Below the pieces are notes generated by a model. The model saw only the letters and a list, made by a program, of their open reading frames with translations, made no database searches and was not told the origin of the DNA. From Bergeyella porcorum (GTDB lineage Bacteria; Bacteroidota; Bacteroidia; Flavobacteriales; Weeksellaceae), in NCBI RefSeq assembly GCF_042427575.1, contig NZ_JBHMFD010000012.1, forward strand, positions 186,001-250,000: DNA of 64,000 nt, written 5' to 3'. The translations under genes and the position numbers were made by a program. The first letter of the stretch is position 1. Each line of letters begins with the position of its first letter. Positions 24,873 to 34,955 of the stretch are shown here, in pieces.

Positions 24873-26366
24873 TTAGCTCAACATAGATTGGTAAATGAAC
24901 CTCAATGAACTTCCTACCAATTCAATCACTGGTTGAGGAAAAACACCGAAGAGAATCACCAATAATGCAATAGCTCCCAATACCACAAACTCTGGAGTAG
25001 ATAAATCCTTTGCCGAAGCTAGGGTGGCATCATCTCCGTTGGTAAGCATAGATTTACCATAACTTCTGAAGAGATAAGCTGCTGCCAAAATAATGGTAAC
25101 TCCTGCTACGATTGCTGCTAAAATACTATAATCAAAGATAGATTTTAATAGGATAAATTCTCCGATGAACCCGTTGGTGAGTGGAAGCCCTACAGACCCC
25201 AATACCACGATGAGGAATAATACCGCAAACTTTGGGGCTACTCTGGCTAAACCTCCCATCTGGCGGATGTCTCTTGTTTTAAATCGCTTATACAAGATAT
25301 CTGCACAGTAGAACAATCCTACTACATTGAATCCGTGAGCAAATGCTTGTACCAAGGCACCTTCGCCACCTTCTATGGTAAATTTACCATTCATCACCAT
25401 TAGAGCAGTTGCAAAAATACCCGCAACAATCAGTCCCACGTGGGAGAAAGAAGAGTAGGCAAAAACTCTCTTGATGTCGTTCTGTACCAATGCAATCAAA
25501 GCACCGTGCAATACTCCTACAATTGCCAATATCAGTACAATAGAACCAGAGATACCAGCGATGGCATCAGGCGTTATAGGCAATAGGTATCTGAATATAC
25601 CATACACCGCCATCTTGAGCATAATCCCTGAAAGGAGCATTGTTCCTTGTGTAGGGGAGTAGGTATAGGTATCTGGTTGCCAAGTATGAAACGGAAAAAC
25701 AGGCAGTTTCACCGCAAAGGCAAAGAATACAAACCAAAATACTACCGTCTGCTGGGTAAGATTAAGCCCTGCATTATACATATCAGTAACATCAAATGAT
25801 GGGGCATAGCTATAGATATACACAAAGCCACCCAACATAAATAATGAACCTACGAAAGTGTAAACAAAAAACTTGGTTGTGAACTGAAGGCGCTTATCCT
25901 CTTGCCCCCATAGCCCAGCAATGAGCCATATTGGGATAAGGGTAACTTCCCAGAAGATATAGAATAGCAACCCATCTAAAGCAGTAAAAACGCCTACTAA
26001 ACCAAATTGCATCAATAAAATTAAAGCATAAAAGCTATTTTGGTATCCGTCCTTCTCGTTGAAAGAAGAGTAGATGATGAGTGGAACCAAAATATTGGTA
26101 AGAAGTAAAAGCAATAAGCTCATCCCATCGATACCAAAGTGCAGTGAACTTTTCAGAAACTGCGACCAAGGGTAGTTGATTTCGTGTTGAAGCACAGAAT
26201 CCACCGTTGGGGTACTATCAAAACCGCAGAAGATGGATAGCGTGAGCAACATTTGTACTAAAGCAATTCCAAACGCCATATACTTGCTCGCCTTACCTTT
26301 CAGGGCGAACAACAATCCCGAACCTATTAGAGGTATCAGTAATAATGCTAATAATTGGTACGACAT
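24873..26366 (-). CDS. nuoM: NADH-quinone oxidoreductase subunit M
   Basis: 497-residue antiporter-like proton-channel subunit of complex I with about 14 helices. Typical motifs: IFWEVTLIPIWLIAGLWG (with the conserved Glu), KLPVFPFHTWQPDTYTYSPT, KRVFAYSSFSHVG and GFNVVGLFYCADILYKR. Two bases separate it from nuoL. Length normal. Confidence 0.96.
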   Translation of the reverse strand: MSYQLLALLLIPLIGSGLLFALKGKASKYMAFGIALVQMLLTLSIFCGFDSTPTVDSVLQHEINYPWSQFLKSSLHFGIDGMSLLLLLLTNILVPLIIYSSFNEKDGYQNSFYALILLMQFGLVGVFTALDGLLFYIFWEVTLIPIWLIAGLWGQEDKRLQFTTKFFVYTFVGSLFMLGGFVYIYSYAPSFDVTDMYNAGLNLTQQTVVFWFVFFAFAVKLPVFPFHTWQPDTYTYSPTQGTMLLSGIMLKMAVYGIFRYLLPITPDAIAGISGSIVLILAIVGVLHGALIALVQNDIKRVFAYSSFSHVGLIVAGIFATALMVMNGKFTIEGGEGALVQAFAHGFNVVGLFYCADILYKRFKTRDIRQMGGLARVAPKFAVLFLIVVLGSVGLPLTNGFIGEFILLKSIFDYSILAAIVAGVTIILAAAYLFRSYGKSMLTNGDDATLASAKDLSTPEFVVLGAIALLVILFGVFPQPVIELVGSSLRFIYQSMLS

Positions 26367-26368
26367 TA

Positions 26369-28282
26369 TTATTGTAATAAAAAGTTAACAAACAATATAA
26401 TTCCGATAGCTAAAGACATTATCAGAACATAATTCTCTACATTTCCGTTTTGTAATTTTTTCATAGACTTACCGCTTTCTTCAGCACCATCGCCTACAAA
26501 ATCTACTACTTTATCCAAAATGTTTTTATCAAACATTTTTCCACCTCGCCCAAGACCTTCTACTGTTTTCACAAATAGAGCGTTATACAGCTCATCAATA
26601 TAAAGTTTTTTAGTAGAAAGCTTTTCCCAGCCAGTATAGTTGTCTTCCGCCAGAGGAAGTTTCCCTTTATTGGCATAGATATTTTTCACGATAAACCATA
26701 CTGCGAAAAACATTGCTACTGTTATAGCAATCAAGATGTATTCTGTGCTTACGGCTATGGTTTCCAGATTGGCTTGAAGTTGGCTTTTGGCTTTTTCTAC
26801 CAAGATAGGGCTAAGCCAAGCTTGTAATTTGGAAAACTCTCCGTGTGCAATGATGTGTGGCAAATTGATAAATCCACCTACAACGGAAAGCACCGCCAAT
26901 ACAATAAGAGGCAAAGTCATATTCCAAGGGCTCTCGTGCAAGTGGTGTTTTTGCTCTGCTGTCCCTCTAAACTCACCGTGGAAAGTAAGATAATACAATC
27001 TGAACATATAAGTAGCCGTCATTGCAGCAATGATGAAAAGAATAACCCAGAAAATTGGATTTTTTGCCCATGCAGCTACCAAAATCTCGTCTTTGGAAAT
27101 CATCCCTGAGAATAATGGCATCCCTGCAATAGCAAAGGTCCCGATGAGGAAAGTCCAATGGGTGATAGGGATGTATTTTTTCAATCCTCCCATAAAACGC
27201 ATATCTTGCTCGCCGCCCATTGCGTGAATTACAGAACCAGAACCTAAGAACAATAATGCTTTAAAGAAAGCGTGTGTCATCAGGTGGAACATTGCAGCGG
27301 TGTAAGCCCCCACCCCTAAAGCAATCACCATAAAGCCCAATTGGGAAACGGTAGAATATGCCAATACTTTCTTGATGTCGTTCTGTCTCATCGCATAGAA
27401 TGCCGCTAAAAATGCGGTAAGTAATCCAACGAATAAGATACCATCTGTAACGGTAGGTGCTAAAACATACAAGAAGTTGGAACGCACCACCAGATAAATA
27501 CCCGCTGTAACCATTGTTGCTGCGTGGATAAGGGCAGATACAGGTGTAGGACCTGCCATCGCATCAGGAAGCCAAGTGTAAAGTGGCACTTGGGCAGATT
27601 TTCCCGTTGCTCCGATGAACAAAGCAGCACAGATGAAAATCACAATAGAGCCATCAAATTCAAATTTTGAAGCGTTTTGAGCTACAGAAAGATAATCAAA
27701 AGCGTTGGTGTGGTAGGCAATCATAAAAATACCCATCAAAAGCCCCAAGTCCCCAATACGGTTCATAATGAAAGCTTTTCTTGCGGCTTTGCCATATTCA
27801 GCATTTTTGAACCAGAAGCCAATTAATAAGTAAGAAGCCAATCCTACGCCTTCCCATCCGATGAAAAGGATGAGGTAATTGCTTCCCATCACCAAGAGCA
27901 ACATCATAAACACGAAGAGATTAAGGTAAGCAAAGAATCTATAAAATCCTTTGTCCTCGTGCATATAACCGATGGAGTAGAGGTGGATGAGAGAGCCAAT
28001 TCCAGTAATAATCATTACCATCATTAGAGACAGCTGGTCAATCTGGAATCCAAAATTCACCTGAATGCCGTTTACTCTAAACCATTCAAAGGCTCTTACA
28101 ATGATAGGTTGAGATGTTTTATCAAAATTTAAAAACAAATAAGTGGCGATACAGAAAGCTGTAAAAACCACCAGCGTTGCTATGCCCCCTACGAGGTTCT
28201 TCGGAAGAAATTTCCCGAAAAGCCCGTTGATTATAAAACCAGCGAGTGGCAAAAGCACTATAGCAAAAATCAAATTTTCCAT
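26369..28282 (-). CDS. nuoL: NADH-quinone oxidoreductase subunit L
   Basis: 637-residue distal antiporter-like subunit with about 16 helices. GWEGVGLASYLLIGFW, KSAQVPLYTWLPDAMAGPTPVSA, HAATMVTAGIYL and DIKKVLAYSTVSQLGFM are all present. The C-terminal part includes the long lateral helix region (about 500-560) that clamps the antiporter subunits. It starts at ATG 28282, six bases from nuoK. Confidence 0.97.
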   Translation of the reverse strand: MENLIFAIVLLPLAGFIINGLFGKFLPKNLVGGIATLVVFTAFCIATYLFLNFDKTSQPIIVRAFEWFRVNGIQVNFGFQIDQLSLMMVMIITGIGSLIHLYSIGYMHEDKGFYRFFAYLNLFVFMMLLLVMGSNYLILFIGWEGVGLASYLLIGFWFKNAEYGKAARKAFIMNRIGDLGLLMGIFMIAYHTNAFDYLSVAQNASKFEFDGSIVIFICAALFIGATGKSAQVPLYTWLPDAMAGPTPVSALIHAATMVTAGIYLVVRSNFLYVLAPTVTDGILFVGLLTAFLAAFYAMRQNDIKKVLAYSTVSQLGFMVIALGVGAYTAAMFHLMTHAFFKALLFLGSGSVIHAMGGEQDMRFMGGLKKYIPITHWTFLIGTFAIAGMPLFSGMISKDEILVAAWAKNPIFWVILFIIAAMTATYMFRLYYLTFHGEFRGTAEQKHHLHESPWNMTLPLIVLAVLSVVGGFINLPHIIAHGEFSKLQAWLSPILVEKAKSQLQANLETIAVSTEYILIAITVAMFFAVWFIVKNIYANKGKLPLAEDNYTGWEKLSTKKLYIDELYNALFVKTVEGLGRGGKMFDKNILDKVVDFVGDGAEESGKSMKKLQNGNVENYVLIMSLAIGIILFVNFLLQ

Positions 28283-28288
28283 TCTTTC

Positions 28289-28618
28289 TTATCCTCTTAA
28301 TTTGTTAAAAATACTTACATCTACAGATTTGGTATTGCGATAGAGCATCGCGATAATCGCAAGACCTACGGCTACTTCTGCCGCGGCTACTACCATCACG
28401 AAGAATACCAATATTTGCCCATGTCCATCACCTCTATAGCTAGAAAAGGCTGCCAATAAAAGATTCACAGAATTGAGCATCAGCTCCACACAACCCAAGA
28501 TGATGATGGCGTTTTTTCTAAGCAAAACTCCCATTACACCAAGGCAAAACAAAAGCGTGGATAGAATGATGAAATAATTCAGCGGAATACTTTGTATAAA
28601 ACTATTTACTTCTCCCAT
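28289..28618 (-). CDS. nuoK: NADH-quinone oxidoreductase subunit K
   Basis: A 109-residue, three-helix subunit. The two conserved membrane glutamates appear in LGCVELMLNSVNL (about residues 45-50) and AAAEVAVGLAII (about 79-90). It forms part of the proton path next to nuoJ and nuoN. Tight spacing with neighbours (6 and 3 bp). Confidence 0.96.
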   Translation of the reverse strand: MGEVNSFIQSIPLNYFIILSTLLFCLGVMGVLLRKNAIIILGCVELMLNSVNLLLAAFSSYRGDGHGQILVFFVMVVAAAEVAVGLAIIAMLYRNTKSVDVSIFNKLRG

Positions 28619-28621
28619 ATC

Positions 28622-29119
28622 TTATAAATCTTTTTTACCAATGAGTACAGCTCCTACAATCCCCGCAAGGATAAGAATAGATGCCAGCTCAAAAGGTAAT
28701 ACATATTCGTTAAACAATAATTTACCTAGATTTTTGGTAAGCCCTACGGAATAATCAATATTAGAGTCTGCCAAAATATTTTGCTTCAATCCTTTGAAGG
28801 CTCCCAGCATCCCGATGAATAGAATACCGCCAGAGAATACGCCTATCAGTTTCATTGTATTATGCTTTTTCCTTTCATCTTCTTTGCTCAAATTCAGCAT
28901 CATTAGGATATAAAGGAACAAAACCATAATGGCTCCTGCATAGACAATCACTTGTACGATGCCTAGGAACTGTGCGTTGAGCAATACATACAGCCCAGCG
29001 ATGGAAAACATCGTTACAATCAAAGATAAGATGGCGTACATTGGGCTTTTAGCAAATACGAAACTCACAGCACTTGCTACCGCAATAAAAGCGATGATGA
29101 AAAATATAATCTGATCCAT
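28622..29119 (-). CDS. nuoJ: NADH-quinone oxidoreductase subunit J
   Basis: 165-residue membrane subunit with five helices and the conserved VQVIVYAGAIMVLFLYILMML stretch carrying the pi-bulge helix (about residues 55-75). The start overlaps the nuoI stop by one base (TAATG), indicating coupled translation. Complex I membrane arm. Confidence 0.95.
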   Translation of the reverse strand: MDQIIFFIIAFIAVASAVSFVFAKSPMYAILSLIVTMFSIAGLYVLLNAQFLGIVQVIVYAGAIMVLFLYILMMLNLSKEDERKKHNTMKLIGVFSGGILFIGMLGAFKGLKQNILADSNIDYSVGLTKNLGKLLFNEYVLPFELASILILAGIVGAVLIGKKDL

Positions 29120-29679
29120 TACTTTACGGCATTTTTTTGTTTTTCAGTCTGTCTATCAGACACATCTATTCTTTGATTCATATCTTCTACCAGCTTGTCT
29201 TTTCCATAGACGAAAGACCCTCTATTGCTCTCTACATCCACCAATCTATCCGTAAGATAGATGGCAGATTTAGGGCAAGCTTCCTCGCACATTCCACAGA
29301 AAATACATCTCAACATATTGATTTCATAGGTAGAGGCGTATTTTTCTTCTCTGTAAAGGTGTTTCTCTTCTGGTTTTCTCTCTGCAGAGGTCATTGTGAT
29401 GGCTTCTGCGGGACAAGCTACAGCACACAATCCACAAGCGGTGCATCGCTCACGCCCTTCCTCATCTCTCTTCAAGATATGCTGCCCACGCCAGATTTTT
29501 GCTCTAGGCTTTTCAACCTCTGGATAAGCATAGACCTTACCTTTAGAGCCTTTGAATAGCATTTCTAAAGCGTGCTTACCTGTAATCCCCATTCCTTTGA
29601 TTACCGCAGGAAGGTAGAGCTTCTCCATAAGGGTCATCTCCTTGTTTGAGACTACTTTTGATCTATTTGTAAGTTTCAT
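29119..29679 (-). CDS. nuoI: NADH-quinone oxidoreductase subunit I
   Basis: 186-residue peripheral subunit carrying two 4Fe-4S clusters (N6a/N6b): CTACGLCAVACP (about residues 80-91) and CIFCGMCEEACP (about 125-136). It passes electrons from the NuoG side to NuoB. A 97-bp gap separates it from nuoH upstream. The lysine-rich tail is ordinary for flavobacteria. Confidence 0.96.
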   Translation of the reverse strand: MKLTNRSKVVSNKEMTLMEKLYLPAVIKGMGITGKHALEMLFKGSKGKVYAYPEVEKPRAKIWRGQHILKRDEEGRERCTACGLCAVACPAEAITMTSAERKPEEKHLYREEKYASTYEINMLRCIFCGMCEEACPKSAIYLTDRLVDVESNRGSFVYGKDKLVEDMNQRIDVSDRQTEKQKNAVK

Positions 29680-29776
29680 TATCTTATATTTTGTTTAGGC
29701 TATTGCCTTTTTTATTCAAAGTTCAATATTCCAAATTCAATGCTGTGATGTTTGGCATTGATGGTTTTAGATGTCG

Positions 29777-30838
29777 TTAGGCTCCGGCGAATAAAATAAC
29801 CGCTCCTGTTATCAATAGATTGACCAATGCCAACGGAATCAAAGTCTTCCAGCCTAAGTGCATCAGTTGGTCGTATCGGAATCTCGGTATTGTCCATCGG
29901 ATCCACATAAAGATGAGAATCCCGATGATGGCTTTTGTTAAGATGGCTAAGATACTTAAAATTCCTGCAACATTTTCTCCCCAATTTTCTGTTACCCAAT
30001 TGATACCTGGATAATTAAATCCACCGAAAAATAGCGTAGCAATCAAGGCATTGGAGATGAACATATTCACATATTCACCAAACATATACATCCCGAAGCT
30101 CATAGAGGAGTACTCTGTCATATAGCCGTTGACCAATTCAGATTCACATTCTGGTAAATCAAACGGGTGTCTATTGGTCTCTGCCAAAGCCGCTACAATG
30201 AAAATGATGAATGCTAATGGCTGATAGAAGATATTCCAATTCCATCCATCTACTTCAAATAATCCCCAAAGCTTCCCCGAACTTTGGTCGGCAACAATGG
30301 TATTAAGGTTTAAGCTGCTGCTCATCATAATGATGGAAAGCAGAGCTAAGCCCATTGCCAATTCATAGGAAATCATTTGAGAAGAGGCACGGATGGCACC
30401 CAAAAGAGAATATTTGTTGTTGGAAGCCCAGCCCCCAATCATCATTCCGTAAACACCTACGGAGACCATCCCGATAAGGAATAAAACGCCGACATCAATG
30501 TCTGCAATTTGCACTTGGAAAGATTCACCTCCAATGTTGAGCGATTGTCCCCAAGGGATTACGGCTCCTGTGATGAGGGAAATTGCCATTGTGATTCCAG
30601 GCCCCAGTACGAACAAAAATCGTTCTGCATTGGCAGGGATAAAGCCTTCTTTGAAGAACAATTTTCCTCCATCGGCCAAAGGCTGAAGTAATCCGAAAGG
30701 TCCCGCTCTATTAGGTCCTACGCGGTCTTGCAAGATTGCTGCTACTTTTCTTTCTCCCCAAGTAGAGTAGGCTGCAACTCCCAACGAAACTGCAAATAAT
30801 GCTACTACAAGGATGATTTTAAAGACTAATAAATCCAT
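29777..30838 (-). CDS. nuoH: NADH-quinone oxidoreductase subunit H
   Basis: 353-residue membrane subunit with eight helices that forms the quinone-chamber floor with NuoB/D. Seen: ERKVAAILQDRVGPNRAGP (about residues 29-47), the quinone-site loop AETNRHPFDLPECESELVNGY, and FGMYMFGEYVNM. Length normal for Bacteroidetes. It follows nuoG after 84 bp of low-complexity spacer. Confidence 0.96.
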   Translation of the reverse strand: MDLLVFKIILVVALFAVSLGVAAYSTWGERKVAAILQDRVGPNRAGPFGLLQPLADGGKLFFKEGFIPANAERFLFVLGPGITMAISLITGAVIPWGQSLNIGGESFQVQIADIDVGVLFLIGMVSVGVYGMMIGGWASNNKYSLLGAIRASSQMISYELAMGLALLSIIMMSSSLNLNTIVADQSSGKLWGLFEVDGWNWNIFYQPLAFIIFIVAALAETNRHPFDLPECESELVNGYMTEYSSMSFGMYMFGEYVNMFISNALIATLFFGGFNYPGINWVTENWGENVAGILSILAILTKAIIGILIFMWIRWTIPRFRYDQLMHLGWKTLIPLALVNLLITGAVILFAGA

Positions 30839-30922
30839 ATTTTTAAATCAGTATTCTGAATAATTCAAAATTCAATGTTTAAGGTTCTAAGTTCAGTGTT
30901 TAAAATTCTAGGTTAAGAATCA

Positions 30923-31933
30923 TTAGGACACTGTGGTATTATCACCTATTTCATTAGGTTTTTCCTTTTTTTTCTCTTCGATGCCTCTGAAATAGTTTTC
31001 AGGTTTTTCGTAGTGATTTAAGGAAATTACCGAATGTCTATCGATATGTCTTGGACCTTCAATATTCCAATATTTTACATCTTTTTTCTCGAAGCGACAC
31101 TCGTTGCAAATCCACTCTTCCGATTCACCATATTCATTTTGTCTGGTGGTTACACGGATTACTTCTTCACCTTTCATCCAAAGCACGGCTTTACCAGAGC
31201 ATTTATCGCATTGGCAGGTGGCATCTACAGGCTTGGTAAACCATACACGGCTTGCAAAACGCGAGGTTCTATCGGTAAGGGCTCCTACAGGGCATACATC
31301 AATTACATTACCATAATAGTCGCTGGTAAGTGCTTTGTTGAGATAAGTAGAAATCTCTGCGTGGTCGCCACGGAAAAGGATACCGTGCTCTCTATTGCCC
31401 GTTAGTTGATTGGCTGCCAACACACATCTTGCACATAGGATACAACGGTTCATATGCAATTTGATATAAGGACCGATGTCTTCTGGCTCATAGGTGCGTC
31501 TTTCAAATTCTGTTCTGGTATTTTCTACCCCGTGTTCGTAGCCTAAGTCTTGCAGATGGCATTCTCCTGCTTGGTCGCAGATAGGGCAGTCTAGAGGGTG
31601 GTTTACCAATAGAAATTCTGTAACGGCTTTTCTTGCTTCTTGTGTCTTTTCGGAAGTCAAGTTTTTGATTTCCATTCCATCCATCACGGTGGTTCTACAG
31701 CTTGCCACGAGTTTTGGCATAGGTCTTGGGTCTGCATCAGAACCTTTAGAAACCTCTACCAAACAAGTTCTACATCTACCGCCACTGGTTTCAAGTGGTT
31801 TATAATAACACATCGCTGGCGGTACAGATTTTCCACCGACTTGTCTTGCTGCCTCTAGAATGGTAGTTCCAGGAGCAACTTCTACGGTCTGCCCATCAAC
31901 GGTTACTTTAAATTTTTTAACTTCCTCGCTCAT
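30923..31933 (-). CDS. nuoG: NADH-quinone oxidoreductase subunit G, short form
   Basis: 336-residue Fe-S subunit. N-terminal 2Fe-2S ferredoxin fold (CYYKPLETSGGRCRTC), the His/Cys cluster region HPLDCPICDQAGECHLQDLG, 4Fe-4S ligands CILCARCV...CPVGAL, and four more Cys (CQCDKC...CNEC) near residues 240-280. It lacks the ~500-residue molybdopterin-like domain of E. coli NuoG. This is the normal flavobacterial form, not a frameshift: the end is clean and the next gene is intact. Located between nuoH and an outer-membrane gene. Confidence 0.93.
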   Translation of the reverse strand: MSEEVKKFKVTVDGQTVEVAPGTTILEAARQVGGKSVPPAMCYYKPLETSGGRCRTCLVEVSKGSDADPRPMPKLVASCRTTVMDGMEIKNLTSEKTQEARKAVTEFLLVNHPLDCPICDQAGECHLQDLGYEHGVENTRTEFERRTYEPEDIGPYIKLHMNRCILCARCVLAANQLTGNREHGILFRGDHAEISTYLNKALTSDYYGNVIDVCPVGALTDRTSRFASRVWFTKPVDATCQCDKCSGKAVLWMKGEEVIRVTTRQNEYGESEEWICNECRFEKKDVKYWNIEGPRHIDRHSVISLNHYEKPENYFRGIEEKKKEKPNEIGDNTTVS

Positions 31934-31966
31934 AATTTAGCGTTTCTTGCTTTTAGCAATTGTTAT

Positions 31967-32791
31967 TTATTTTTTCTTAGTATTAAATGTATATCCAATT
32001 CCAAAATTGATTTGTCCGAACACAAAGTCCTGAGATGCTTTATCCACAGCACTTAGCGTTGTTTTCACATCTGGCATATTGATATAGCCATATTTGGCTT
32101 CTACTCTTGCCATAATGTGTTTCCACACAATGAAATTGATACTCGTTCTTACATCTGCTCCAAAACCTGCTAGGTGGAAGCGGTCGCTTCTTTCGTTTCC
32201 GAATAATTTAGCGTTGGTTTTGGGTATTAAAACACCTGCTCCTGCTCCATAAGCCCAAACTATATCAAAGTTCTTTTTGCTGAGCAAATTTTTGTATTGT
32301 TCTAATCCGATGTTTACATAATTAAGCCCATCGGTATGCTCAAAGATAAGAAATTCTCCATTGGTTAAGTCCACCTGTCCGTTATTCACCATATTAGTAT
32401 AGGTAGCATCGCTGATATTCCCATTGAAATCTACGGTTTGGTCTTGCTTCATCACATATTTCATATGGTCTAAGCTAAGCATTACAGCCACATTATCCTT
32501 GATGAAGTATCCTACTTTGGCATTGGTCTGTGGGATGGTGACTTTCGTAGGGTTAAAATAAGTTCCAAAATCAAATGGCGTTTGTCTATCCGTTGCTTTT
32601 ACATTATTCAATTGGAAATCATAACCTTGTCCTCTAAAATGGATGTCAGAATTGCTATACCAAGCTCTGTTCCATCCCCAGAACAAAAGCACCGCTCCTT
32701 TTTTAAATACTGGTTTTTCAAAATCTGTATTCTGAGCTTTAAGGTTCAGAAACGATATGAAAACCAATGCGTATGTTAATATTTTTTTCAA
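31967..32791 (-). CDS. Outer-membrane beta-barrel-type protein inside the nuo operon
   Basis: 274 residues starting at TTG 32791 (MKKILTYALVFISFLNLKAQ), with a signal peptide cleaved near residue 19. The remainder has alternating strands (VGYFIKDNVAVMLSLDHMKYV, INFIVWKHIMARVEAKYGYIN) and ends with FGIGYTFNTKKK, typical of an outer-membrane barrel. I do not recognise the family. It is placed between nuoF and nuoG in the same direction, with gaps of 91 and 33 bp, so it should be cotranscribed with complex I genes. It has no cofactor motifs and is unlikely to be a complex I subunit. Confidence 0.8.
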   Translation of the reverse strand: MKKILTYALVFISFLNLKAQNTDFEKPVFKKGAVLLFWGWNRAWYSNSDIHFRGQGYDFQLNNVKATDRQTPFDFGTYFNPTKVTIPQTNAKVGYFIKDNVAVMLSLDHMKYVMKQDQTVDFNGNISDATYTNMVNNGQVDLTNGEFLIFEHTDGLNYVNIGLEQYKNLLSKKNFDIVWAYGAGAGVLIPKTNAKLFGNERSDRFHLAGFGADVRTSINFIVWKHIMARVEAKYGYINMPDVKTTLSAVDKASQDFVFGQINFGIGYTFNTKKK

Positions 32792-32882
32792 TTTTTTCTT
32801 TTTTTCATTAAGAAGAAAGAGAAAAGACTTCTTAACCTTGTAGTCTTCTAACTTCTAACCTCTAATCTCTAACCTCTCCATC

Positions 32883-34238
32883 TTATCCTTGTTGCACTAC
32901 GGGAATAGGGTCTGCATAGTTTGCCAGTCCGTAATTTTGTTTTTGGGATAGTTCTGGATTTTTCACATACCATTCAAACTCATCGCGGAAGTGTCTAATG
33001 GCTGCTGCCACTGGCCAAGCTGCTGCATCTCCCAACGGGCAAATGGTATTTCCTTCTATTTTTCTTTGGATGTCCCAAAGTAAATCGATATCCTCCATTG
33101 TACCTTGTCCGCTGTGGATTTTTTTCAAAATCTTGTACATCCAAGGTGTTCCTTCACGGCAAGGCGTACATTGTCCACAACTTTCGTGGGCGTAGAATCT
33201 CGCCAAAGTCATTGTATGCTCTACGATGGATTGGTCTTCGTCTAATACGATGAAACCACCAGACCCCATCATAGTTCCTGTAGCAAAGCCACCATCGGCT
33301 AGGGATTCATAGTTCATATATCTAGGTTCTCCGTTGATGGTTCTCAATAGCAAGTTGGCAGGCACAATCGGTACCGATGAACCTCCAGGGATACAAGCCT
33401 TCAGTCTTTTACCATTAGGAATACCGCCACAATATTCATCAGAGAAGATAAATTCTTCCACAGTGATGGTCATATCAATTTCATAAACACCAGGTTTATT
33501 GATGTTTCCACAAGCGGAGATTAGTTTGGTTCCCGTAGAGCGTCCTACGCCTATTTTAGCATATTCTGCCCCTGTGATATTGATGATAGGCACCACTGCG
33601 GCGATGGATTCCACATTGTTCACCACTGTAGGTCTTTCCCAAAGCCCTTTTACGGCAGGGAAAGGAGGTTTTAATCTTGGGTTTCCTCTTCTTCCTTCCA
33701 AGGATTCTAATAGTGCGGTTTCTTCTCCACAGATATAGGCACCTGCTCCTCTTTGCACATAGATTTCCAAATCGAAGCCAGTACCAAGGATATTTTTACC
33801 CAAGAAACCTGCTTGTTTTGCTTCTTCTATGGCTTGTTCCAAAATATCTGGAATCCAAGAATACTCTCCACGGATGTAGATGTACGAAGCATTAGAACCC
33901 AAGCAGAAAGAGGAAATAATCATCCCTTCAATCAAAAGATGCGGGATGTACTCCATCAGGTATCTGTCTTTGAAAGTTCCAGGTTCAGATTCATCGGCAT
34001 TTACGACGAGGTGTCTTGGTACGCCTTCTGGTTTTGCCAAGAAGCTCCACTTCATTCCTGTAGGGAACCCTGCACCACCACGCCCTCTAAGTCCCGAAGT
34101 TTTTACTTCTTCAAGGATTTCTTCTGGCGTCATTTTTAGTGCTTTTTCTACGGCATTATAGCCACCTTGCTTTCGATAAACATCGAAGTAGCGGATACCT
34201 TCTATATGTGCGTCTTTAAGTAAAAGTTTTTTACTCAT
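32883..34238 (-). CDS. nuoF: NADH-quinone oxidoreductase subunit F
   Basis: 451-residue NADH- and FMN-binding subunit. GLRGRGGAGFPTGMKW (about 50-65) and the GAGAYICGEETAL segment form the FMN/NADH site; the 4Fe-4S cluster N3 ligands are ESCGQCTPCREG (about 352-363) and the later Cys in NTICPLGDAAAWP. It enters electrons into complex I. Pairs with NuoE. Confidence 0.97.
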   Translation of the reverse strand: MSKKLLLKDAHIEGIRYFDVYRKQGGYNAVEKALKMTPEEILEEVKTSGLRGRGGAGFPTGMKWSFLAKPEGVPRHLVVNADESEPGTFKDRYLMEYIPHLLIEGMIISSFCLGSNASYIYIRGEYSWIPDILEQAIEEAKQAGFLGKNILGTGFDLEIYVQRGAGAYICGEETALLESLEGRRGNPRLKPPFPAVKGLWERPTVVNNVESIAAVVPIINITGAEYAKIGVGRSTGTKLISACGNINKPGVYEIDMTITVEEFIFSDEYCGGIPNGKRLKACIPGGSSVPIVPANLLLRTINGEPRYMNYESLADGGFATGTMMGSGGFIVLDEDQSIVEHTMTLARFYAHESCGQCTPCREGTPWMYKILKKIHSGQGTMEDIDLLWDIQRKIEGNTICPLGDAAAWPVAAAIRHFRDEFEWYVKNPELSQKQNYGLANYADPIPVVQQG

Positions 34239-34314
34239 ATTTTTATGCTTTTGGCATTAAATTTTTATATCTAAAAATTAATGCTACTTATATTTTCAGT
34301 TAAAGTGTATTTAT

Positions 34315-34824
34315 CTATCCTATATCCACCGCTCCTTGTCGGCAAAGTTCTAGGATTTCATCTACTTTTTCTATGGTTAGATTTTCGTGGTAGAATTTGC
34401 CCAGCTGCATCATTGGTGCATAGCCACACGCCCCAAGGCATTCTGCAGGTTTTAGCGTGAAAAGTCCATCTGCCGTAGTTTCCCCATCTTTGATATTGAG
34501 TTTGGTACGGATATGATTGAGGATTTTCTCACTACCACGCAACATACAAGGTCCCGTTCTGCATACTTCCAAAACATATTTGCCCACAGGTTTCATATTG
34601 AACATTGTATAGAATGTTGCCACCTCATACACTTCGATGGGCTTGATGCTCAATAGTTCTGCTACATAGTCCATCACAGGTACATCTAGCCAGCCTCCAA
34701 ATTCTTTCTGTGCCAAATGCAACACAGGGATGAGAGCCGACTTCTGTCTTCCCTCTGGGTATCTTGCGATAATTTTATGTACCTGAGCTAATGTTTCAGG
34801 TTTAAAAGCTATTGTTTCGCTCAT
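34315..34824 (-). CDS. nuoE: NADH-quinone oxidoreductase subunit E
   Basis: 169-residue thioredoxin-like 2Fe-2S subunit (cluster N1a): CRTGPCMLRG (about residues 89-98) and AECLGACGYAPMM (about 128-140) supply the four Cys. Partner of NuoF. Length standard. Confidence 0.96.
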   Translation of the reverse strand: MSETIAFKPETLAQVHKIIARYPEGRQKSALIPVLHLAQKEFGGWLDVPVMDYVAELLSIKPIEVYEVATFYTMFNMKPVGKYVLEVCRTGPCMLRGSEKILNHIRTKLNIKDGETTADGLFTLKPAECLGACGYAPMMQLGKFYHENLTIEKVDEILELCRQGAVDIG

Positions 34825-34955
34825 TTTTTATTTTATTGTATTAATAATAGTACGATGTGGAAAGTACAAAGTACTATGATTATGTATTCAGTATAAAAAC
34901 TCAATATATCAATTTCCTCAAGCCATTACACATTATGTTGTGTAATGATGGGAGA

